Positions 15,408 to 23,849 of a stretch of 64,000 nucleotides of DNA are shown piece by piece. The DNA comes from CAVPWP01 sp050789285 (GTDB taxonomy: Bacteria > Pseudomonadota > Alphaproteobacteria > Rhodobacterales > Rhodobacteraceae), in assembly GCF_050789285.1 (NCBI RefSeq), contig NZ_JBOUVX010000003.1, forward strand, positions 310,001 through 374,000, given 5' to 3'. A program made the position numbers and the translations under genes. The notes below the pieces were generated by a model. That model was not told where the DNA came from. It saw only the letters and a list, made by a program, of their open reading frames with translations, and searched no databases. Each line of letters opens with the position of its first letter. Within the stretch, counting starts at the first letter, position 1.

Positions 15408-17378
15408 ATGGAAACCATTCTGATCGAGGCGACCATCTACCTTGCCGCCGCGGTCTTTGCGGTGCCCATCGCCACGCGCCTTGGGCTGGGGTCGGTGCTG
15501 GGCTATCTGCTGGCCGGCATCGCGATCGGGCCGCTGGTCAACCTTGCGGGGTCGGACACCGAGGACATCCAGCATTTCGCCGAGTTCGGCGTGGTGATGA
15601 TGCTGTTCCTGATCGGGCTTGAGCTGACCCCGCGCAAGCTGTGGGACATGCGCGACAAGCTTCTGGGGCTGGGCGGACTTCAGATCGTCCTGACGATGCT
15701 CGCGATCATGGGGTTCGGCCTGTGGCTTGGCTACCCGTGGCAAACGGCGCTGGCGATCGGGATGATCTTCTCGCTGTCGTCGACCGCCATCGTCCTTCAG
15801 ACGCTGAACGAAAAGCGGCTGATGCAGACACCGGGCGGGCGGGCGTCCTTCTCGGTCCTGCTGACGCAGGACGTGGCGGTCATCCCGATGCTGGCGATCC
15901 TGCCGCTTCTGGCGCTGTCGCGACCGGGGCGGACACCGGCGCCCGAGGCGCATGGCGGCGCTGCAGGCGAAGCGGGCGGCGCGGCGGAACTCGCGATCTC
16001 GTTCATGCAAAGCCTGCCGGCCTGGGCGGTCACGCTGAGCACGGTCCTTGCAGTGGTCCTGATCGTGCTCTTCGGGCAGTACGCCTCGCGCCCGCTGTTC
16101 CAGTTCGTGCACATGGCGCGCCTGCGCGAGCTTTACACGGCCTTCGCGCTGCTCATCGTCTGCCTGATCGCGGCCTCGATGATCCTTGTCGGCCTGTCGC
16201 CGGCGCTTGGCACCTTCCTTGCCGGCGTGGCGCTCGCGAACAGCGAATTCCGCCACCAGCTCGAAAGCGATCTCGAGCCGTTCAAGGGTCTTCTGCTGGG
16301 GCTTTTCTTCATGACCGTGGGCGCGGGCATCAGCTTTGCCACGCTCCTGTCGAACCCCGGCGGGCTGATCGGGGCGACGCTGGCGATCATGCTGATCAAG
16401 GGGCTGATCCTCTACGGACTTGCGGTGCTGTTCCGAGTCCAGGGGCGGGACCGCTGGCTGTTCACCCTGGGCCTGGCCCAGGCGGGCGAGTTCGGGTTCG
16501 TGCTGGTCGCCTTCGGGCTTCAGCAAAGCGTGCTGCCCACCGTGCTTGCGGAACGTGCGCTGTTCGTGATCGCGCTGTCGATGCTGCTCACACCGCTGTT
16601 CTTCATCGCCTACGATCTTCTGTCGCGCCGCCTGGCCGACGCCGGCGAGACGCCCGAGGCCGACGCCATCGACGACCAGCAGCCGATCATCATCGCCGGG
16701 ATCGGGCGCTTCGGTCAGGTCGTCAACCGTCTGGTGCAGATGGCGGGCTTCCGCACGATCGTGCTGGACAACGACCTTGCCACGATCCAGCTGATGCGGC
16801 GCTTCGGCTTCAAGGGGTTCTTCGGCGATCCGACCCGGCCCGAGCTTCTGCACGCGGCCGGGCTGGCCAAGGCGCAGGTTCTGGTCGTGGCGCTTGACGA
16901 TCGGGCGGCGGCGGTCCGCCTTGTCAGCTATGCCCGGCGCGAACGGCCGGACCTGCACATCGTCGCGCGCGCCCACGACCGCATCCATTCCTACGAGTTG
17001 CGCCGCGCCGGCGCCAACGACGTCGTGCGCGAGATGTTCGATTCAAGCCTGCGCGCGGGACGCTACGTACTTGAGAACATGGGCCTCTCCGAGGCCGAGG
17101 CCGCCTCGATGGAGCGCTTCTTCTACCGCAAGGACCGCGAGGCGCTGCGCGAACTGGCCGATCTGTGGCAGCCCGGCGTGCCGGTGGCGGACAACCCCGC
17201 CTATATCGCCCGCTCGAAGGAACTGAACGCCGAGCTTGAGGCCGCGCTTGTCGCCTCGCTCGACCCCGGCACGCCCGAACGCGACGGTCCGGCGAAACCC
17301 GCGGCCGAGGCCAACGAGGGCGAAGCGCCACCCGAACACGAAACACGCCGCCGCGCAGGGCGCGACGGCGTGTCCTGA
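15408..17378 (+). CDS. KefB/KefC-type CPA2 cation:proton antiporter with RCK domain
   Basis: A 656-residue inner-membrane protein. About 12 hydrophobic segments fill residues 1-415, with CPA2 motifs such as GLGSVLGYLLAGIAIGP, EFGVVMMLFLIGLEL and SLSSTAIVLQTL. A TrkA-N/RCK nucleotide-binding domain follows at about 425-540 (PIIIAGIGRFGQVVNRLV). Family members exchange potassium or sodium for protons. Kef proteins are gated by glutathione adducts, but that cannot be confirmed here. The C-terminal hydrophilic tail is long. The ATG follows GGGGACC, and a 219-base gap precedes it. It is convergent with carD. Confidence 0.9.
   Translation: METILIEATIYLAAAVFAVPIATRLGLGSVLGYLLAGIAIGPLVNLAGSDTEDIQHFAEFGVVMMLFLIGLELTPRKLWDMRDKLLGLGGLQIVLTMLAIMGFGLWLGYPWQTALAIGMIFSLSSTAIVLQTLNEKRLMQTPGGRASFSVLLTQDVAVIPMLAILPLLALSRPGRTPAPEAHGGAAGEAGGAAELAISFMQSLPAWAVTLSTVLAVVLIVLFGQYASRPLFQFVHMARLRELYTAFALLIVCLIAASMILVGLSPALGTFLAGVALANSEFRHQLESDLEPFKGLLLGLFFMTVGAGISFATLLSNPGGLIGATLAIMLIKGLILYGLAVLFRVQGRDRWLFTLGLAQAGEFGFVLVAFGLQQSVLPTVLAERALFVIALSMLLTPLFFIAYDLLSRRLADAGETPEADAIDDQQPIIIAGIGRFGQVVNRLVQMAGFRTIVLDNDLATIQLMRRFGFKGFFGDPTRPELLHAAGLAKAQVLVVALDDRAAAVRLVSYARRERPDLHIVARAHDRIHSYELRRAGANDVVREMFDSSLRAGRYVLENMGLSEAEAASMERFFYRKDREALRELADLWQPGVPVADNPAYIARSKELNAELEAALVASLDPGTPERDGPAKPAAEANEGEAPPEHETRRRAGRDGVS
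17343..17373. terminator. Inverted repeat at the antiporter/carD convergence
   Basis: ACACGCCG and CGGCGTGT flank a GC-rich core with a second potential stem. The structure covers the last codons of the antiporter gene and lies between two convergent genes, so it could stop transcription from either side. There is no T-run. Confidence 0.35.
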
Positions 17379-17406
17379 TCTTCGAAAGGCGCCGCGGGGC
17401 GTTGCC

Positions 17407-17916
17407 TCAGGCCGCGCGGCCCACGAGAACCTCGTCGACCTTTCTCTGGGCCGACATCTCGTCCGAGCCCGACACCGCGGCCACTTCGCGGGTCAGCCGC
17501 TCGAGCGCGGCTTCGTAAAGCTGGCGTTCGGAATAGCTCTGCTCGCGCTGGTCGTCGGCGCGGTGCAGGTCGCGCACCACCTCGGCGATGGCGATCAGGT
17601 CACCCGAGTTGATCTTCTGCTCATATTCCTGCGCGCGGCGCGACCACATGGCGCGCTTCACGCGGGCCTTGCCCCTTAGCGTCGACATGGCCTTCGACAC
17701 GATGTCCGGCGATGAGAGCGAGCGCATGCCCACATCGGTCGCCTTGTGCGTCGGGACGCGGAGGGTCATCTTGTCCTTCTCGAACGAGATGACGAACAGT
17801 TCCAGCTTGATGCCGGCGATTTCCTGCTCTTCGATGGACATGATCTGGCCCACGCCATGCGCGGGATAGACGACATAGTCGTTCGGGCGGAATTCCGGCT
17901 TCTTCGAGTTGCTCAT
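17407..17916 (-). CDS. carD: CarD-family transcriptional regulator
   Basis: A 169-residue CarD/CdnL protein. The N-terminal RNA-polymerase-interacting Tudor-like domain is visible as FRPNDYVVYPAHGVGQIMSIEEQEIAG, followed by ELFVISFEKDKMTLRVP. The C-terminal helical DNA-binding part contains the family's SSPDIVSKAMSTLRGKARVKRAMWSRRAQEYEQKI block, whose Trp wedges at the promoter. In alphaproteobacteria CarD stabilises open complexes at many promoters, including rRNA ones. The start at MSNSKKPEF is preferred because family members begin near here; an AAAGGA box lies 12 bases upstream, and upstream in-frame ATGs would add 7 or 11 residues. Confidence 0.93.
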   Translation of the reverse strand: MSNSKKPEFRPNDYVVYPAHGVGQIMSIEEQEIAGIKLELFVISFEKDKMTLRVPTHKATDVGMRSLSSPDIVSKAMSTLRGKARVKRAMWSRRAQEYEQKINSGDLIAIAEVVRDLHRADDQREQSYSERQLYEAALERLTREVAAVSGSDEMSAQRKVDEVLVGRAA

Positions 17917-17965
17917 GTGCAGACTTGATCCTTTCATCCCCAGCAACAAGGCGACAAAGTTACGG

Positions 17966-17987
17966 CGGGGAACCCCTGATTTCCCCG
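17966..17987. repeat. Stem-loop in the carD upstream region
   Basis: CGGGGAA and TTCCCCG form a perfect seven-base-pair stem with an eight-base loop, 50 bases upstream of the carD start. In the carD leader it could affect translation or mRNA stability. The 260-base gap between carD and fdxA also holds AT-rich TATATA sequence near 18064-18070, a plausible minus-strand -10 region for carD. I see no gene in this gap. Confidence 0.35.
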
Positions 17988-18145
17988 TCGCTGGTCATTG
18001 TCATGTCGACTTGTCAGCGCCCGTCAGGACACACGTCGATGCGGGCGGTCGTTTACGTAACAGATATATAGCAAAAGTTGGCCCGAAAATGAAGGGGGCC
18101 GTCAGGAACACATAATTTCCGCTGGCGATTCAGTGGGATACAGCC

Positions 18146-18190
18146 CGAATCGCACTGTGGTTGGGCGGGGTTTTGCCCGGCACCGATTCG
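18146..18190 (-). terminator. Nested inverted repeat downstream of fdxA
   Basis: CGAATCG and CGATTCG are outer arms, with an inner GGGC/GCCC stem around GGGGTTTT. The structure lies 20 bases past the fdxA stop on the minus strand. It fits a transcription terminator or 3' stabiliser, although the inner stem is short. Confidence 0.4.
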
Positions 18191-18209
18191 CGCCGGTCGC
18201 CACGTCCTG

Positions 18210-18548
18210 TCAGCCGCCCTCTCCCGGCGCCTCCGAGAAGTATTTTTCAAGCTTGCCGTCTTCGCCGTCTCGCGCGTCGGCCTCGGGCAGCGGGTCCTTC
18301 TTGGTGATGATCACCGGCCAGGCTTCCGAATACTTCCGGTTGAACTCGACCCATTTTTCCATGTCGGGTTCGGTGTCCGGGCGGATCGCGTCGGCGGGAC
18401 ATTCGGGTTCGCAGACGCCGCAGTCGATGCATTCGTCAGGATGGATGACGAGCATGTTCTCGCCCTCGTAGAAACAGTCGACCGGGCAGACCTCGACGCA
18501 GTCGGTGTATTTGCAGGCGATGCAGTTGTCGGTGACGACGTAGGTCAT
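18210..18548 (-). CDS. fdxA: Seven-iron ferredoxin FdxA
   Basis: A 112-residue ferredoxin with the pattern CIACKYTDCVEVCPVDC followed by CIDCGVCEPECP. The first cluster's spacing and the intervening Cys residues fit one [3Fe-4S] and one [4Fe-4S] centre, as in Azotobacter-type FdI and alphaproteobacterial FdxA. A C-terminal extension of about 50 residues is normal for this type. It is a soluble electron carrier with an unassigned partner. It lies between carD and the S4/helicase pair, an order I recall as common in alphaproteobacteria. Confidence 0.95.
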   Translation of the reverse strand: MTYVVTDNCIACKYTDCVEVCPVDCFYEGENMLVIHPDECIDCGVCEPECPADAIRPDTEPDMEKWVEFNRKYSEAWPVIITKKDPLPEADARDGEDGKLEKYFSEAPGEGG

Positions 18549-18681
18549 GTCTCTTCTCTCGATTCCGGCGCCTTGCTAGGACAAGCCCGGGCACCGCGCA
18601 ACCCGTAGCGAACGGTTTGCATTCATCTAAGGCCAAGCCGACCCTCGTCCATGGCCCCGCACCGCGCAACGGGCGAAATCG

Positions 18682-18957
18682 TCACTCCGGAGCGTCGTCC
18701 TCGGTGTAAAGGCCGCGCGCCTCGTCGGCGGGGCCACGGCGGGCCGACAGCGCGGCCACGCGCACCACGCGAACCCCGCCCGGCTGCACCACCGTCAGCA
18801 CGTCGCCCAGTCGCAGGACCGCACCGGGCTTCTTCACGAGGCGGGCGTTGATGCGGACCTTGCCGGCCTCAACCATTTCGGCGGCAAGGCTGCGGGTGCG
18901 AAAGAACCTGGCCTGCCAGAGCCACTTGTCCAGACGGGTGCGCCCTTCGCCCTGCAG
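18682..18957 (-). CDS. S4-domain RNA-binding protein (Hsp15-like), apparent CTG start
   Basis: A 91-residue S4 protein. The conserved RLDKWLWQARFFRTRSLA opening is followed by VEAGKVRINARLVKKPG and LRLGDVLTVVQ. Relatives such as Hsp15 bind RNA or stalled 50S subunits. Reading the frame back from the first ATG (18876), which would delete half the S4 domain, I find no ATG, GTG or TTG before an in-frame TAA at 19135-19137. The best candidate start is CTG at 18957, with AAGGA nine bases upstream. A second CTG at 18966 overlaps the helicase stop as CTGA. Translation is probably coupled to the helicase. A sequencing error is an alternative. Confidence 0.75.
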   Translation of the reverse strand: MQGEGRTRLDKWLWQARFFRTRSLAAEMVEAGKVRINARLVKKPGAVLRLGDVLTVVQPGGVRVVRVAALSARRGPADEARGLYTEDDAPE

Positions 18958-18962
18958 CGGGG

Positions 18963-21908
18963 TCAGTCCTTGGTCCGAAGCCCCATGAGGGCGGCCGCGA
19001 AGGGGTTGTCGGGGTCGATCCGGTCCTTCTTCGGCGGTCGTGCCTCGAAGCTGCGCGCGCCCTGCTCCTGGCGGTCGCGCCCGCCGCCCGGCTTGCCCTT
19101 GTCGCCACCCTTCGGCTTGCCGCGGCCCTTGGGCTTAGCCCCGCGGCCGTCGGGCTTGGCGCGCGGGCCAGCCTCGGGCTTGCCGCCCTGGTGTGCGCCG
19201 TCGCGGCGCGCGGTCCGGTGTCCGCCCCAGGCAAAGGTATAGAAGACCTCGACTTCGACTTCGGCGGCGGTGTCTGCATCAGCGCCGGGCTCTGCGCTTG
19301 ACGCTGCGCCTGACTCTGCGCCTGACTCTGCGGGCGCCACATCCCGCGCCGCGGCGTCTTCGCCGGCATCGGGCGCGTCCGCAGGCGCTGCGTCGCCGGT
19401 GGAGTGCGATGCGTCCGGTGCGTCGGCCTCAAGAGCGGGCGCCTCGGCGACGACCTCATCCCCGGTTTCGGGTACCGTTTCGGACACCGTCTCGGGGGAC
19501 GTCTCGGACACGGTCTCGGGCGCGGGCCGCGCCTTTTCGCGCTCGCCCCGGGTGGCGCGATAGCCCAGGCCGGTCATCAGCGCGGCGAATTGCTCGAGCG
19601 TCAGACCGGTGATCGAAAGCATGTCGGGCGAGGCCTCGAAACCGCCGCGGGTGTCCTTCGCGCGCAGCATGTCGGCAAGCCGTTCCAGCATGTCGATCCG
19701 GATCGCCCGTTCGCCGGCCGGGCGATAGCCCGACATCGCGAAGTAGCCCTTGCGCACGGGTTCGATCGCGGGAACGGTCACAAGGCCCGGCGGCGGGCTT
19801 TCCGGGAACTCGATCAGCCCCTCGGCCAGCGACCACAGAACGATGCGCAGGCGCGTCGGCGCGGGCTTAAGAAGCGCGGGGATGAAGACGGTGAACTGCC
19901 CGAAGCGCACGCCGTGCTTGCGCAGCGCGCCGCGCGCGTCCTGGTCGAGGTCCTTCACCTCGTTCGCCACGCTTTCGCGCGGGATGATGCCGAAGTTCTC
20001 GACCATGCGGAAGGCGAAGCCGCGGGCCAGTCCGGTCAGCGTCTCGTCCTTCGACAGCGCCAGAAGCGGCTCGAAGGCGGTGACCACCTTGCGGTCGATG
20101 AAATGCTGAAGCCGGCGTTGCACCTTGGCGGCGACATCCGGCCCCGCCTCGTCGTCGACGAAGGCCTCCACCACCGGGCGAAGCGGTTCGGGACCCTTGA
20201 CCAGCTTGCCCACGGCGTGCGTGCCCCACATCAGCCCGCCCTGCTCGGTGAAGTCGATCTCGGTGTCGGGGGTGTTGTAGAACCGGTCGGCGCGCAGCGT
20301 GTATTCCGGCGTCAGGGCGGCCAGCGCGGCGGCGCGCAGCGTGCGCGCCTCGTCCGGGCTTGCCTTCGGATCCTGGCTGAAGCGGAAGCCGTCAAGGCGT
20401 CCCACGTGCTGCCCTTCGACGCTGACGTCGCCCTTGTCGTTGACTTCGGCCACAAGGCCCTCCTTCTGTTTCAACCGCCGAAGCAGAACACTGGTCCGCC
20501 GGTCGACAAATCTTTGTGTCAGGCGCTCGTGCAGAGCATCCGACAGTCGGTCTTCTACCGCGCGCGTCTCGCCACGCCAATGGCTTTCGTCCCGCGTCCA
20601 TCCCCGGCGCTGCGCGACGTAGGTCCAGGTGCGGATAAAGGCCAGCCGTTTCGACAAAGTGTCGATGTCGCCATCGACCCGATCGATGCGCGCGATGTGG
20701 CGGGCCAGCCAGTCGTCGGGGACCCGTCCGTCCTGATGCAGGAAGCGGAAGATCGCCTCGAGAAGCGAGGCATGCTCGGCATGGCTGATCCCGCGAAAGT
20801 CGGGCACCCGGCAGACGTCCCACAGAAGCCGCACGGCGTCGCTGGTCGAGGCGCGGGCCCGCACTTCGGGCAGCGCCGACAGCGCCTGAAGGGCCAGAAG
20901 GTCGTCCGCCGCGCGCGCCCGCATCAGCCAGGGATTGTCCGACGCCTCTTCCAGCGCGGCGATCAGGCGGTCGGGCGACCCGAAGTCGAGCTCCGAGTTG
21001 CGCCATTGGAGCCGCTTGAGCGGCGTGAAGCGGTGCGTGGTGATCGCCTCGACCACCTCGTCGTCCAGAGGCGGCGCCTCGCCCGTGACGCCGAAGGTGC
21101 CGTCGTTCATGTGCCGCCCGGCGCGGCCGGCGATCTGCGCCAGTTCGTTGGGCTCGAGCCGCCGCATCCGGCGACCGTCGAACTTCGACAGGCCGGAGAA
21201 GGCGACGTGGTCGATATCGAGGTTGAGGCCCATGCCGATCGCGTCGGTCGCGACGAGGTAATCGACGTCGCCGTTCTGGTACATCGCCACCTGCGCGTTG
21301 CGCGTGCGCGGCGAGAGCGCCCCCATGACGACCGCCGCCCCGCCCTTCTGGCGGCGGATGAGTTCGGCGATGGCATAGACGTTTTCCACCGAAAACCCGA
21401 CGATGGCCGACCTGGGCGGCATCCGGCTTATCTTTTTCGAACCGGAATAGGCCAGGGTCGAGAACCGCTCGCGCCGCAGGAAGACCGCGCCGGGACAGAG
21501 CTCCGCGATGGCCCCGCGCATGGTGTCCGAGCCCAGCAGAAGCGTCTCGTGCAGGCCGCGCGCATGCAGCAGACGGTCGGTGAAGACGTGCCCGCGTTCC
21601 GGATCGGCGCACAGCTGGATCTCGTCGACGGCCAGGAAATCGGCGCCGATGCCCACGGGCATCGCCTCGACCGTGCAGACCCAGTATTGCGTCCGCTCGG
21701 GCACGATCCGCTCTTCCCCGGTGACCAGCGCCACGACCGACGGGCCGCGCAGCGCGACGCAGCGGTCATAGACCTCGCGCGCCAGAAGCCGCAGCGGCAG
21801 GCCGATGACGCCGGTGCGATGCGCCAGCATCCGCTCGATGGCGTAGTGCGTCTTGCCGGTGTTGGTGGGGCCGAGGACGGCCGTGACCCGGGCGGGCGGG
21901 CGCGACAT
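18963..21908 (-). CDS. SUV3-type superfamily 2 RNA helicase
   Basis: A 981-residue helicase of the SUV3 (mitochondrial degradosome) type. Walker A is GPTNTGKT at residues 13-20. The DExH box is DEIQ at 95-98. Later motifs are ATDAIGMGLNLDIDHVAF and QIAGRAGRHMNDGTFG. The central part is helicase domain 2 plus a SUV3-type C-terminal helical region. The last 230 residues are acidic and repeat-rich, then Lys/Gly/Arg-rich (KPDGRGAKPKGRGK), probably an RNA-binding tail. It is expected to unwind RNA, perhaps for RNA decay. It precedes and overlaps the S4 gene. Confidence 0.9.
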   Translation of the reverse strand: MSRPPARVTAVLGPTNTGKTHYAIERMLAHRTGVIGLPLRLLAREVYDRCVALRGPSVVALVTGEERIVPERTQYWVCTVEAMPVGIGADFLAVDEIQLCADPERGHVFTDRLLHARGLHETLLLGSDTMRGAIAELCPGAVFLRRERFSTLAYSGSKKISRMPPRSAIVGFSVENVYAIAELIRRQKGGAAVVMGALSPRTRNAQVAMYQNGDVDYLVATDAIGMGLNLDIDHVAFSGLSKFDGRRMRRLEPNELAQIAGRAGRHMNDGTFGVTGEAPPLDDEVVEAITTHRFTPLKRLQWRNSELDFGSPDRLIAALEEASDNPWLMRARAADDLLALQALSALPEVRARASTSDAVRLLWDVCRVPDFRGISHAEHASLLEAIFRFLHQDGRVPDDWLARHIARIDRVDGDIDTLSKRLAFIRTWTYVAQRRGWTRDESHWRGETRAVEDRLSDALHERLTQRFVDRRTSVLLRRLKQKEGLVAEVNDKGDVSVEGQHVGRLDGFRFSQDPKASPDEARTLRAAALAALTPEYTLRADRFYNTPDTEIDFTEQGGLMWGTHAVGKLVKGPEPLRPVVEAFVDDEAGPDVAAKVQRRLQHFIDRKVVTAFEPLLALSKDETLTGLARGFAFRMVENFGIIPRESVANEVKDLDQDARGALRKHGVRFGQFTVFIPALLKPAPTRLRIVLWSLAEGLIEFPESPPPGLVTVPAIEPVRKGYFAMSGYRPAGERAIRIDMLERLADMLRAKDTRGGFEASPDMLSITGLTLEQFAALMTGLGYRATRGEREKARPAPETVSETSPETVSETVPETGDEVVAEAPALEADAPDASHSTGDAAPADAPDAGEDAAARDVAPAESGAESGAASSAEPGADADTAAEVEVEVFYTFAWGGHRTARRDGAHQGGKPEAGPRAKPDGRGAKPKGRGKPKGGDKGKPGGGRDRQEQGARSFEARPPKKDRIDPDNPFAAALMGLRTKD
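19294..19329. repeat. Three 12-bp tandem units inside the helicase gene
   Basis: Two perfect copies and one degenerate copy of GCGCCTGACTCT encode a Ser/Gly/Ala/Glu-rich stretch in the acidic linker of the helicase tail. The period is a multiple of three, so the frame survives copy-number change. Confidence 0.75.
19464..19523. repeat. Five imperfect 12-bp tandem units inside the helicase gene
   Basis: Five 12-base units related to CGTCTCGGACAC encode an alternating ETVSETSPETVSETVPET-type stretch. Together with the repeat at 19294 this makes the linker prone to length variation. Confidence 0.75.
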
Positions 21909-21987
21909 GGCGGATGTCCCTTTCCTCGGTGACGGTCTGCGCGGTTAAAGCGAATTCCCGAGGGGGCGACAAGGGCCCCGGGACAGG

Positions 21988-22548
21988 CTAGAGAGACACG
22001 CCCTCGACCGATTTCTCGAGGCTCTCGATCGCCTCCTGCGCGCCTTCGGCGTTGGGGTTGAGATCGGCGACCGACCGCCAGACCTCAAGCGCCTGATCCT
22101 CCATCCCAAGCTCCTGAAGGATCAGCGCGAGTCCCGAAAGGGCGCCGAAATGCCGGGGGTTGAGTTCCAGCGTCCGGCGGATGTCGGCCAGCGCCTCGCC
22201 GTAGTCGCCTTCGCTGTAGAAGGCCATGGCGCGGGCGTTATAGCCTTCCGCGAAATCGGGGGCATGGTCGATCAGGGCCGAGAAATGCTCGATCGCGGCG
22301 GCGTTGTCCTCGGCCTCCATCGCCTCGCGGCCGCGGTCCAGAAGAAGGTCCATGGCCGCTGAGCCCGAGCGCGACCACTCGTCCCAGATCTGCGATTCGA
22401 TCTGCTGGGCGGCTTCGGGATCGGCGGCCTTCAACTGCTCGAAAAGACTGTCGAGCGCGGCCTCGTCCGCACGGGCGGCGGGCGAAAGGCTGCCGATCAG
22501 CAGAAATGCCGCAACGACACGTTTGAGATTGGGCAACTTGCCATACAT
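21988..22548 (-). CDS. TPR-repeat periplasmic protein
   Basis: A 186-residue protein with a signal peptide (residues about 8-27, ending SPAARADE). TPR-type helices follow: DNAAAIEHFSALIDHAPDFAEGYNARAMAFYSEGDYGEALADIRRTLELNPRHFGALSGLALIL covers about two and a half repeats at residues 78-142. TPRs mediate protein contacts; the partner is unknown. The start MYGKLPNLK directly precedes the basic-hydrophobic signal. It is divergent from the SCP2 gene. Confidence 0.82.
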   Translation of the reverse strand: MYGKLPNLKRVVAAFLLIGSLSPAARADEAALDSLFEQLKAADPEAAQQIESQIWDEWSRSGSAAMDLLLDRGREAMEAEDNAAAIEHFSALIDHAPDFAEGYNARAMAFYSEGDYGEALADIRRTLELNPRHFGALSGLALILQELGMEDQALEVWRSVADLNPNAEGAQEAIESLEKSVEGVSL

Positions 22549-22620
22549 ATCAGGGTCAAATGTAACCGGCGCGCCCGAAAAAGCGAGGGGGGCGCCAGTA
22601 AATTCCAGGGGAGCGACCTG

Positions 22621-22911
22621 ATGTCCGACGTGATCGACGCCGCTGTGAGCGCGCTGAACGAAAAGCTGGCCGGAAGCGGCTTTGAAGGGGTCGCGAAATT
22701 CGTGATCCGCAACGAAGGCGCGATCCTTCTTGACGCCTCGGGCGCGCGGGCCGGCGACGACGCCGCCGACGTCACGATGACGGCCGACACCGACACGTTC
22801 CGGGCCATCCTCGCCGGCAACCTGAACCCCACCGCCGCCTTCATGACCGGTCGCCTCAAGGTCGACGGCGACATGGGCGCTGCCCTGCGGCTGGGTTCGG
22901 TCCTGTCCTGA
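22621..22911 (+). CDS. SCP2 sterol-binding-domain protein
   Basis: A 96-residue single-domain SCP2 protein. The pattern FVIRNEGAILLDASG, DVTMTADTDTFRAILAGNLNPTAAFMTGRLKVDGDMGAALRL is the family signature. It probably binds a lipid or acyl chain in the cytoplasm. It starts at ATG 72 bases from the divergent TPR gene; AGGGGAG lies upstream. The hydrolase gene begins three bases after its stop, so the two are likely cotranslated. Confidence 0.9.
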   Translation: MSDVIDAAVSALNEKLAGSGFEGVAKFVIRNEGAILLDASGARAGDDAADVTMTADTDTFRAILAGNLNPTAAFMTGRLKVDGDMGAALRLGSVLS

Positions 22912-22913
22912 CG

Positions 22914-23849
22914 GTGACGCCCGCCCCATTCCATGGCGAGCTTGCCGAAGGGCCGCCGGGGGGCCACGCGCTGTGGCTGACGGCGGACGATGGCGTGCGC
23001 CTGCGGGCGGCCTTCTGGCCCTCCGGTTCTGCCGGCACGGTCTTCGTCTTTCCCGGCCGCACCGAAATGGTCGAGAAATACGGCCGCCTCGCCCGGGATC
23101 TGGCCGCGCGCGGGTTTTCGACGGTTGCGATCGACTGGCGCGGTCAGGGCCTTGCCGACCGGGTCGGCCGCGATCCGATGATGGGGCATGTCGGTGTCTT
23201 CGCGGACTACCAGCGCGACTGGGACGCCGTGCTGGGTGCTGCCCGCACCGCCGGACTGCCGGAGCCCTACTTCGTGATCGGCCATTCGATGGGCGGGGCG
23301 ATCGCGCTGCGCGCGGTCCTGCGATCCGCCCACCCTTTCGCGGCGGCCGCCTTCAGCGCGCCCATGTGGGGCATCCGGATCGCCCCGCACATGCGGCCTG
23401 TGGCCTGGGTCCTGCCACGCACCGCCCGCGCCCTTGGCCGGGCCGAGGTCTATTCCCCCGGCGCGCAGCGTAACAGCTACCTTGCGTCCGCGGCCTTCGA
23501 AGGCAACACGCTGACGACCTGCCCCGACCAGTTCGCCTACATGCAGCGCCAGGTCCGCCACGACGAGCGCTTCGCTCTGGGTGGCCCGTCGATTCACTGG
23601 CTGCACGAGGCGCTGACCGAGATCGCGGCCTTCCGCCGGATCGAACTGCCCGATCTTCCGGTGCTGACCGGCCTTGGCTCGGGCGACATGGTCGTCGACG
23701 GCGGCGCCGTGGCGGCACTGGCGCGGCGCTGGCCGGGCAGCCGGTTCACCGTCTTCGACGGTGCGCGCCACGAGTTGCTGATGGAGCGGGCCGAGGTGCG
23801 CGGGCCCTTCCTCGAGGCAGCCGTCGAGTTGTTCGAAAGCGCCGCCTAA
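22914..23849 (+). CDS. Alpha/beta hydrolase, lysophospholipase-like
   Basis: A 311-residue serine hydrolase of the PldB/monoacylglycerol-lipase type, starting at GTG. The nucleophile elbow is GHSMGG with Ser125. The oxyanion/early loop is FPGRTEMVEKYGRLARDL. The acid is likely the Asp in GLGSGDMVVD and the His is in GARHELLME. No signal peptide is seen, so it acts in the cytoplasm. Its position directly behind the SCP2 gene suggests lipid or acyl-glycerol metabolism (inference). It overlaps the convergent Anbu gene by four bases. Confidence 0.87.
   Translation: MTPAPFHGELAEGPPGGHALWLTADDGVRLRAAFWPSGSAGTVFVFPGRTEMVEKYGRLARDLAARGFSTVAIDWRGQGLADRVGRDPMMGHVGVFADYQRDWDAVLGAARTAGLPEPYFVIGHSMGGAIALRAVLRSAHPFAAAAFSAPMWGIRIAPHMRPVAWVLPRTARALGRAEVYSPGAQRNSYLASAAFEGNTLTTCPDQFAYMQRQVRHDERFALGGPSIHWLHEALTEIAAFRRIELPDLPVLTGLGSGDMVVDGGAVAALARRWPGSRFTVFDGARHELLMERAEVRGPFLEAAVELFESAA

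Noticed and set aside
13926..16988. A minus-strand reading frame of about 1000 codons over the PilM/PilP-like and antiporter genes
   Set aside because: Antisense shadow; the plus-strand proteins have clear family motifs and this one has none.
18682..18876. S4 protein as a 64-residue product starting at the first ATG
   Set aside because: It would remove the conserved RLDKWLW half of the S4 domain, which is well preserved in the DNA upstream.
19404..21932. A plus-strand reading frame of about 840 codons over the helicase gene
   Set aside because: Antisense shadow of the SUV3-type helicase.
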